A stretch of DNA of 64,000 nucleotides from Cellvibrio sp. PSBB023 (lineage in GTDB: Bacteria > Pseudomonadota > Gammaproteobacteria > Pseudomonadales > Cellvibrionaceae), in assembly GCF_002007605.1 (NCBI RefSeq), contig NZ_CP019799.1:3884001-3948000 (forward strand), given 5' to 3'. Positions 59,658 to 64,000 of this stretch are shown here, in pieces (positions within the stretch are counted from its first letter, which is position 1; each line of letters starts with the position of its first letter). The position numbers and the translations under genes were made by a program. Under the pieces are notes generated by a model. It saw only the letters and a program-made list of their open reading frames with translations, was not told the DNA's origin and searched no databases.

Positions 59658-60440
59658 TCAGAACAGCAATTTAAAGCCAACAAATACCAGCATAATCGCC
59701 AGCGCCGGGCGCAAATAATGGTCGGCCACGCGGTGTGCCAAATGGCTGCCCAGATAAATACCGGGCAGTGACCCTATCAACAAGTTGGCGAGTAATCCCC
59801 AATCCACATTGCCCAATCCGGCGTGGCCCATGCCGGCCACTAATGTCAGCGGCACGGCGTGTGCGATTTCCGTGCCCACCAAGCGCACCGTGGGCAGCAG
59901 CGGGTAGAGCATAAACAGCGCGACTGTGCCAAGGGCGCCAGCACCAATCGAGGTGATGGTCACAACCGCACCCAGAATAATCCCGGTCACCACGGTGGCG
60001 ATCATCTGCTGCTGGCGGCTCATACGGGTGATCCAGGCGTCGTTTTTACGGCTGTAATCAAAAATTTTGCGTTTAAATAAAATGGCAATCGCGGTCAGGA
60101 TCAGCGCATAGCCCAGAGTGGTGCGGATGATGCTGTTGAGCGTATCCGTATCCATGCGCAAACTGTGCAGTGCCCAGAGTGTCAGCGCTGCCGCTGGCAA
60201 GCTGCCCAGTGCCAGTTCGCCGGTAATTTTCCAGTCGATATTCTTCTTTTTGTGGTGGACGTGAATGCCGCCCGCTTTAGTAATGGCTGCGTAGAGCAAA
60301 TCAGTACCCACGGCATTGGCCGGGCTAACACCGAAATACAACAGAATCGGGGTCATCAGCGAACCGCCGCCCACGCCCGTCATGCCGACAATAAAACCCA
60401 CCACCAGTCCGGCGATAACGTATCCGATATGAAAATCCAT
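59658..60440 (-). CDS. TauE/SafE-family membrane permease (sulfite exporter type)
   Basis: The 260-residue protein has about eight hydrophobic segments. The family repeat motifs are VGFIVGMTGVGGGSLMTPIL near the N-terminus and VTGIILGAVVTITSIGAGAL in the second half. PANAVGTDLLYAAITKAGG is also typical. TauE/SafE proteins export sulfite, sulfoacetate and related anions; the substrate here is not known. No sulfur genes are adjacent. Confidence 0.88.
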   Translation of the reverse strand: MDFHIGYVIAGLVVGFIVGMTGVGGGSLMTPILLYFGVSPANAVGTDLLYAAITKAGGIHVHHKKKNIDWKITGELALGSLPAAALTLWALHSLRMDTDTLNSIIRTTLGYALILTAIAILFKRKIFDYSRKNDAWITRMSRQQQMIATVVTGIILGAVVTITSIGAGALGTVALFMLYPLLPTVRLVGTEIAHAVPLTLVAGMGHAGLGNVDWGLLANLLIGSLPGIYLGSHLAHRVADHYLRPALAIMLVFVGFKLLF

Positions 60441-60650
60441 AAAACTCCGCGCGCAAACTGATCAAAAACGAGCAGTTTCTTGGCTTAAGTGTTGAAAAAT
60501 AAACAGGGCGCGCAGGCTAACAGGCCAAGGGAAGTGCTGCTAATAATCATTAGTTTGGTTCTTATATCGTAAAGTTTTAAAAAGTGTAGTAGTGAGGAGA
60601 TGGATATTCTTTTAGTTATGAGCAGTGCATGTGAAAACGCTGGGAAAGTG

Positions 60651-60685
60651 CTGAGAGCTGAGAGCTGAGAGCTGAGAGCTGAGAG
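60651..60685. repeat. Heptanucleotide tandem repeat CTGAGAG x5
   Basis: Five exact copies of CTGAGAG lie in tandem in the 310-bp gap 60441–60750, between the TauE-like and glycine-zipper genes. A preceding GAAAGTG breaks the array. No gene is seen in the gap. Such short tandem repeats can change copy number by slippage. Confidence 0.95.
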
Positions 60686-60750
60686 AGTGCAGTGATATTT
60701 CTGCTGCCGTAGTAACGGCAAGCGAAGCGCACATCCTTGTGCCCTGGTGA

Positions 60751-61287
60751 TTAATGGTTAGCTTGATTCAGCACCAATTTTCCGTTCTCCACCGGGATAC
60801 GTGAGCCCGGGTCATAGTCCAGGCGCAGGGAGGACTCCTTGTCCTGCAAGCGGTAGGTGACATCGTAGCCGGTGATGTCCTCGCGTGAGTCGTAAACAGT
60901 TTTGCAGCGTTGCTCAACGGTGGTGTAGGTATCTTTTTGCTGCATATTGGCCTGTACCTTGTCACCCGCGTAACCACCGGCGACAGCACCCGCTACGGTG
61001 GCGACTTTTTTACCGTTGCCGCCACCGACCTGATTGCCCAGCGCGCCACCCACGACTGCACCAATGACCTTGCCGGCAATACGGTTGGTGTCTTTGGCTG
61101 GTTTTTGATGTACCACGGTTTCTTCGCGGCACTCTTCACGGGGAATCTTGGTGGTTTTGGTCACGGGCACCGCGCTCAGCACTTCCGCATAAGCCGGTTC
61201 CTTTAACCATTGGTAGCTAGCGATAGCACCACCGGTGGTCGCTATACCCACACCCAATAGTGTTCCGATAATCATGGATTTGTTCAT
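60751..61287 (-). CDS. Glycine-zipper 2TM-domain envelope protein
   Basis: The 178-residue protein has an N-terminal hydrophobic anchor or signal (MIIGTLLGVGIATTGGAIASY). A glycine-zipper domain spans about 70–105 (GKVIGAVVGGALGNQVGGG and VATVAGAVAGGYAGDKVQ). A C-terminal part with Cys in EQRCKTVYD and YRLQDKESSLRLDYDPG resembles the tail seen in similar envelope proteins of the 17-kDa antigen/SlyB type. The role is probably in outer-membrane integrity. It stands alone. Confidence 0.82.
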   Translation of the reverse strand: MNKSMIIGTLLGVGIATTGGAIASYQWLKEPAYAEVLSAVPVTKTTKIPREECREETVVHQKPAKDTNRIAGKVIGAVVGGALGNQVGGGNGKKVATVAGAVAGGYAGDKVQANMQQKDTYTTVEQRCKTVYDSREDITGYDVTYRLQDKESSLRLDYDPGSRIPVENGKLVLNQANH

Positions 61288-61501
61288 TGTTCATCTCCTG
61301 CAGTAATGCTCATTTTCTTGAGCGATGCGCCAGTTTAAGCAGGGCTTTTCTTAACATCAGCTTAATGATTTTTGAGTGATTGCCAGTCTGAGAAACCGCT
61401 AACATTTGGGCTGTGGTACGGTTTGCAATATCCGTTGCAGCTAAGATCTGATAATAAATGATATAATATAAAAATTTTTTAGGCCTCTGCGGGTGATCTT
61501 T

Positions 61502-62434
61502 ATGTCTAGCTGTTTTTTTTCAATTGTTATCCCTGCATACAATTACGCGCAATTTCTGGAGAGGGCTATACGCTCCGTGCTGGATCAACAATTTCACGAC
61601 TGTGAGATTATCGTTATAAATGATGGCTCAACAGATAATACAGATGCTCTGATGAAAGAGATTTTAAAGGAGTGTGATCCAAAGCTTCGCTATATAAGTC
61701 AAGAAAATAGGGGGTTATCTGCAGTTAGAAACCTAGGTGTTATGCATAGCAACGGCGCTTATTTGATTTTTTTGGATGCAGATGATGCGCTGTTGCCTGA
61801 TTCTTTAGAGAGAACCTATGAGTATCTTGTAGATCATCCACAAACGGATCTATTGATTTGCGACTATTTGGCGCAAATGCCTGATGGAAGAGAAAAGCTT
61901 CGCTCCAATAATTTATTAAATGATAAAAAGAAAGATTGGTTTTATTATTACATTGGCAACACCATGGCGATGGCAAATGGTGCAACAATTATTCGTCGTA
62001 CAGTTTTTGATGAGATTCGTTATTGTGAAGATTTGCGCCAAGCAGAAGATATCCCAGTCTTTGGGCAAATACTCGCCAATTTTCATTGTGCACTTTTTTT
62101 AAGACCAATACTTCGGAATTTTAAACATATCGAAAGTATGAGGAACCAAATAAATTTTACCCCCAATATTGCTTATCAATTAACAAATCTATTATTTGAT
62201 CCAGAAAAATTACCTAGTTCATTAATGAAATATAAGGCTGACTTTTTGGCGTATCAGTATTTTCAGCTTTTTCGGAGTTATGAAAAAGCAATGCAATATA
62301 AATTAGCTATACAGTGTTATCGCGAGTCGCTTAAAGCTAGTCCTTGGTCGTTTTTCAATCTGGGGCGCCATATTAAGTATATTCGATGTGTGTTTAAGTT
62401 CTTGTTTGGCTCATTGGTGGTGAGTCAACGATAG
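61502..62434 (+). CDS. Glycosyltransferase family 2
   Basis: The 310-residue GT-A enzyme starts at the ATG at 61502 (GGGTGA five bases upstream); a GTG at 61493 is an alternative that would overlap that site. The nucleotide-sugar motifs are SIVIPAYNYAQFLERAIRSV, EIIVINDGSTDNTD, SQENRGLSAVRNLGV and the metal DxD in FLDADDALLP. The donor and acceptor are unknown; lipopolysaccharide or capsule decoration is likely. It is visibly more AT-rich than neighbours, with frequent AAT, TTA and ATA codons. The 214-bp gap before it is very AT-rich and contains TATAAT at 61462–61467. Its 3' end overlaps the convergent membrane-protein gene by 10 bp. Confidence 0.88.
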   Translation: MSSCFFSIVIPAYNYAQFLERAIRSVLDQQFHDCEIIVINDGSTDNTDALMKEILKECDPKLRYISQENRGLSAVRNLGVMHSNGAYLIFLDADDALLPDSLERTYEYLVDHPQTDLLICDYLAQMPDGREKLRSNNLLNDKKKDWFYYYIGNTMAMANGATIIRRTVFDEIRYCEDLRQAEDIPVFGQILANFHCALFLRPILRNFKHIESMRNQINFTPNIAYQLTNLLFDPEKLPSSLMKYKADFLAYQYFQLFRSYEKAMQYKLAIQCYRESLKASPWSFFNLGRHIKYIRCVFKFLFGSLVVSQR

Positions 62435-63981
62435 GGGTTGCAGCTCACTACCTGCTCTATTTGAGGGGTTTCATTTTTGAAGATGACTGTCACGCTTTTC
62501 CCGCGCTTAAAAGTTTTGATTTCGTGAAACACTCCTTCTTGAACTAAATGCATGGTGTCTTGCTGCAATGATTTTTGTTTGGTCTGGATAACAAGGTAGG
62601 CATATGCTTTTAGCTTGTCTGTGGATGCCAAACTAATACGTAAATCTCTATCAATAAGGCAAGTCACTCCCTCTCTTAGTCGGCCGCTGTAATGCAGTAG
62701 TCTGTTATCGCTCAGTGCGACAGGTGTATGTGGGGTGGTGTTTTGCTTGAGCCATTCGCCGGCAGATATCAAATTGGTTGGTGGTGGATTCTTGGTCGTC
62801 ACAATGTCAACCATTAACACTATTGCTATGAACACAAGCCCGGATTTTATCCATGCACTAGCATTTGGCCATATTGACTCAGTCCAATCACTAATAGGCT
62901 GGCTAATTAGTAATAGTATGAGAAGAGCAGTTAAAACTGTGTATCGCTCAATCATAAATTGCTGCGCCAATACAAACGTGGTTAGCATGGCCAGATTGAT
63001 GGCGATCGCCCAGAGTGCAATTTTGTTTTCGTCGGTCCATTCAATGTTCGCATTTTTTCTTATCGCAATGAAAGTGAAAACAAGATAGGGCCAGCTAACG
63101 GCCAGCAACAGGGTGTGAATTAGGTGCGCAATCAATCCAACATTTAAAATAAAGGGGGCATATTCTTTGCTGAAAGGGTTGAGCACATAGGTGGCCATAT
63201 TCTCCTGAGCAGTTTTTAGGCTGTATAAGCTGTTGGTGAATGCCTCTGTCGAGGGTATTTTTTTTAGCAGCGTTTCAAGTGCTGCGTCATTGATCAATAA
63301 AAACACACAAGCAGCAATAAGTGCGCAAATGTAGATGCTGGTACAGGTGAGCCAACTTTTTAAGCGCGCTGAGAGAGTGAAGTTGCCAACCCAAAAAAGG
63401 CAAAGCGGTAGCCCAATAATCCATGCAATTGCTTCGGATCGAAACATAAATGCCGCAGCTATTGCCAGCTGCCATTGCAGTGCATGACTGGTTTTTTGTG
63501 TGCGTATGAATTGAAAAAAATAAAGCAAAGCCAATAAGCTGAAAAGCCAATATCCGACATCGCGGATAATCATTTCCCGATAACCGTTGAATGCTGGAAG
63601 TAATAATGAAGCTAGCGCTGCGATCAATAGACCATGGCGGTTGTTTGTTGCGGTCGTATAAAGCTTTAAGAATACAGCAGGGATAACTGCGTAGAAGATG
63701 GAGTTGATCAAATAAAAAGAATTTTCGATGCTTATGTTAAGCGTTTTTGAGAGTAAAGCCCCTAATATTGCGTAAGCTGGCCACCCATAAATTTGAAGTG
63801 TGGCAGATAGTCCGCCCTGCAAGAAGGCTTCAGCAGTCGAGAGATAGACAATCGCGTCTCTGTTGATTACCGAACCTTGGATATTGGCTACCGAGAAGGC
63901 AGCACTGATACTAATCAGCAGTAAGTAGAGGAGTTTTTCGTTATTTAAAAGGTTGCCAATCTGGAGGTCGGTACTTTTCAT
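62425..63981 (-). CDS. Polytopic membrane protein, GT-C glycosyltransferase-like
   Basis: The 518-residue protein has about eleven hydrophobic segments and a soluble C-terminal domain (about 410–518). The first periplasmic loop has NRDAIVYLSTAEAFLQGG, where the acidic residue followed by Tyr-Leu resembles the catalytic loop of GT-C enzymes (PMT/ArnT type), which use polyprenyl-phosphate sugars. FNGYREMIIRDVGYWLFSLL is another family-like motif. The assignment is from fold pattern, not a clear signature. It is AT-rich like the convergent GT2 gene and overlaps it by 10 bp. The start is an ATG at 63981, near the right edge. Confidence 0.65.
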   Translation of the reverse strand: MKSTDLQIGNLLNNEKLLYLLLISISAAFSVANIQGSVINRDAIVYLSTAEAFLQGGLSATLQIYGWPAYAILGALLSKTLNISIENSFYLINSIFYAVIPAVFLKLYTTATNNRHGLLIAALASLLLPAFNGYREMIIRDVGYWLFSLLALLYFFQFIRTQKTSHALQWQLAIAAAFMFRSEAIAWIIGLPLCLFWVGNFTLSARLKSWLTCTSIYICALIAACVFLLINDAALETLLKKIPSTEAFTNSLYSLKTAQENMATYVLNPFSKEYAPFILNVGLIAHLIHTLLLAVSWPYLVFTFIAIRKNANIEWTDENKIALWAIAINLAMLTTFVLAQQFMIERYTVLTALLILLLISQPISDWTESIWPNASAWIKSGLVFIAIVLMVDIVTTKNPPPTNLISAGEWLKQNTTPHTPVALSDNRLLHYSGRLREGVTCLIDRDLRISLASTDKLKAYAYLVIQTKQKSLQQDTMHLVQEGVFHEIKTFKRGKSVTVIFKNETPQIEQVVSCNPYR

Positions 63982-64000
63982 GGGCTGACTCTGTTGTTCG

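Overview
The window looks like a chromosome segment of a polysaccharide-degrading gammaproteobacterium of the Cellvibrio/Cellvibrionaceae type. This is inferred from family content and gene order, not from a database search. It carries a GH19 chitinase, a GH20 hexosaminidase, two large oligosaccharide-type TonB-dependent receptors with halogenase-like and cupin-like partners, and a GH5-like lipoprotein. It also has housekeeping blocks whose order matches Pseudomonas-type chromosomes: HAD hydrolase–rppH–ptsP–lgt–thyA–folA…ilvD, and argA–argE–pit–DUF47–orphan GspE ATPase. No rRNA, tRNA, CRISPR array, integrase or insertion sequence was seen.

Layout. 1–6.2 kb: two unrecognised genes, then a minus-strand group of a receiver-domain protein with a membrane anchor, a PP2C phosphatase/Ser-Thr kinase fusion, and a NarK-type nitrate transporter with a good sigma-54 promoter. 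6.4–9.3 kb: an exported SMP-30-like beta-propeller and a CBM6–beta/gamma-crystallin–GH19 chitinase. 9.3–17.4 kb: a co-directional module with a PLP D-amino-acid deaminase, GntP permease, RpiR regulator, N-acyl-D-amino-acid deacylase, RidA and GH20 hexosaminidase. 17.4–26.1 kb: a membrane-anchored AraC regulator, a TonB receptor, and a halogenase–cupin–halogenase set. 26.6–33.7 kb: an exported glutathione-peroxidase-like protein, then a second TonB receptor with a lipoprotein that has a GH5 fold signature but appears to lack the acid/base glutamate, plus carbohydrate-binding-like modules. 34.2–37.7 kb: a large duplicated Ig-like lipoprotein with calcium-loop motifs.

38–45 kb: rlmI-like methyltransferase, HAD hydrolase, rppH, ptsP, lgt, thyA and folA. 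45.5–50.7 kb: a six-gene TonB2/TtpC-type energy-transduction operon, likely powering receptors such as the two in this window. 50.8–59.6 kb: ilvD, argA, argE, pit, DUF47 and an orphan GspE/PulE ATPase split by a frameshift at a G run. 59.6–64 kb: TauE-like permease, glycine-zipper protein and a visibly AT-rich pair of glycosyltransferase genes.

The accessory genes suggest a chain: secreted chitinase and hexosaminidase cut the polymer, TonB receptors energised by the TonB2 system import the products, and local regulators control it. A recurring motif with core CGACTTT occurs beside the chitinase, between the AraC gene and the first receptor (two copies 22 bp apart), and after the second halogenase. 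It is the best candidate for a local, undescribed regulatory element.
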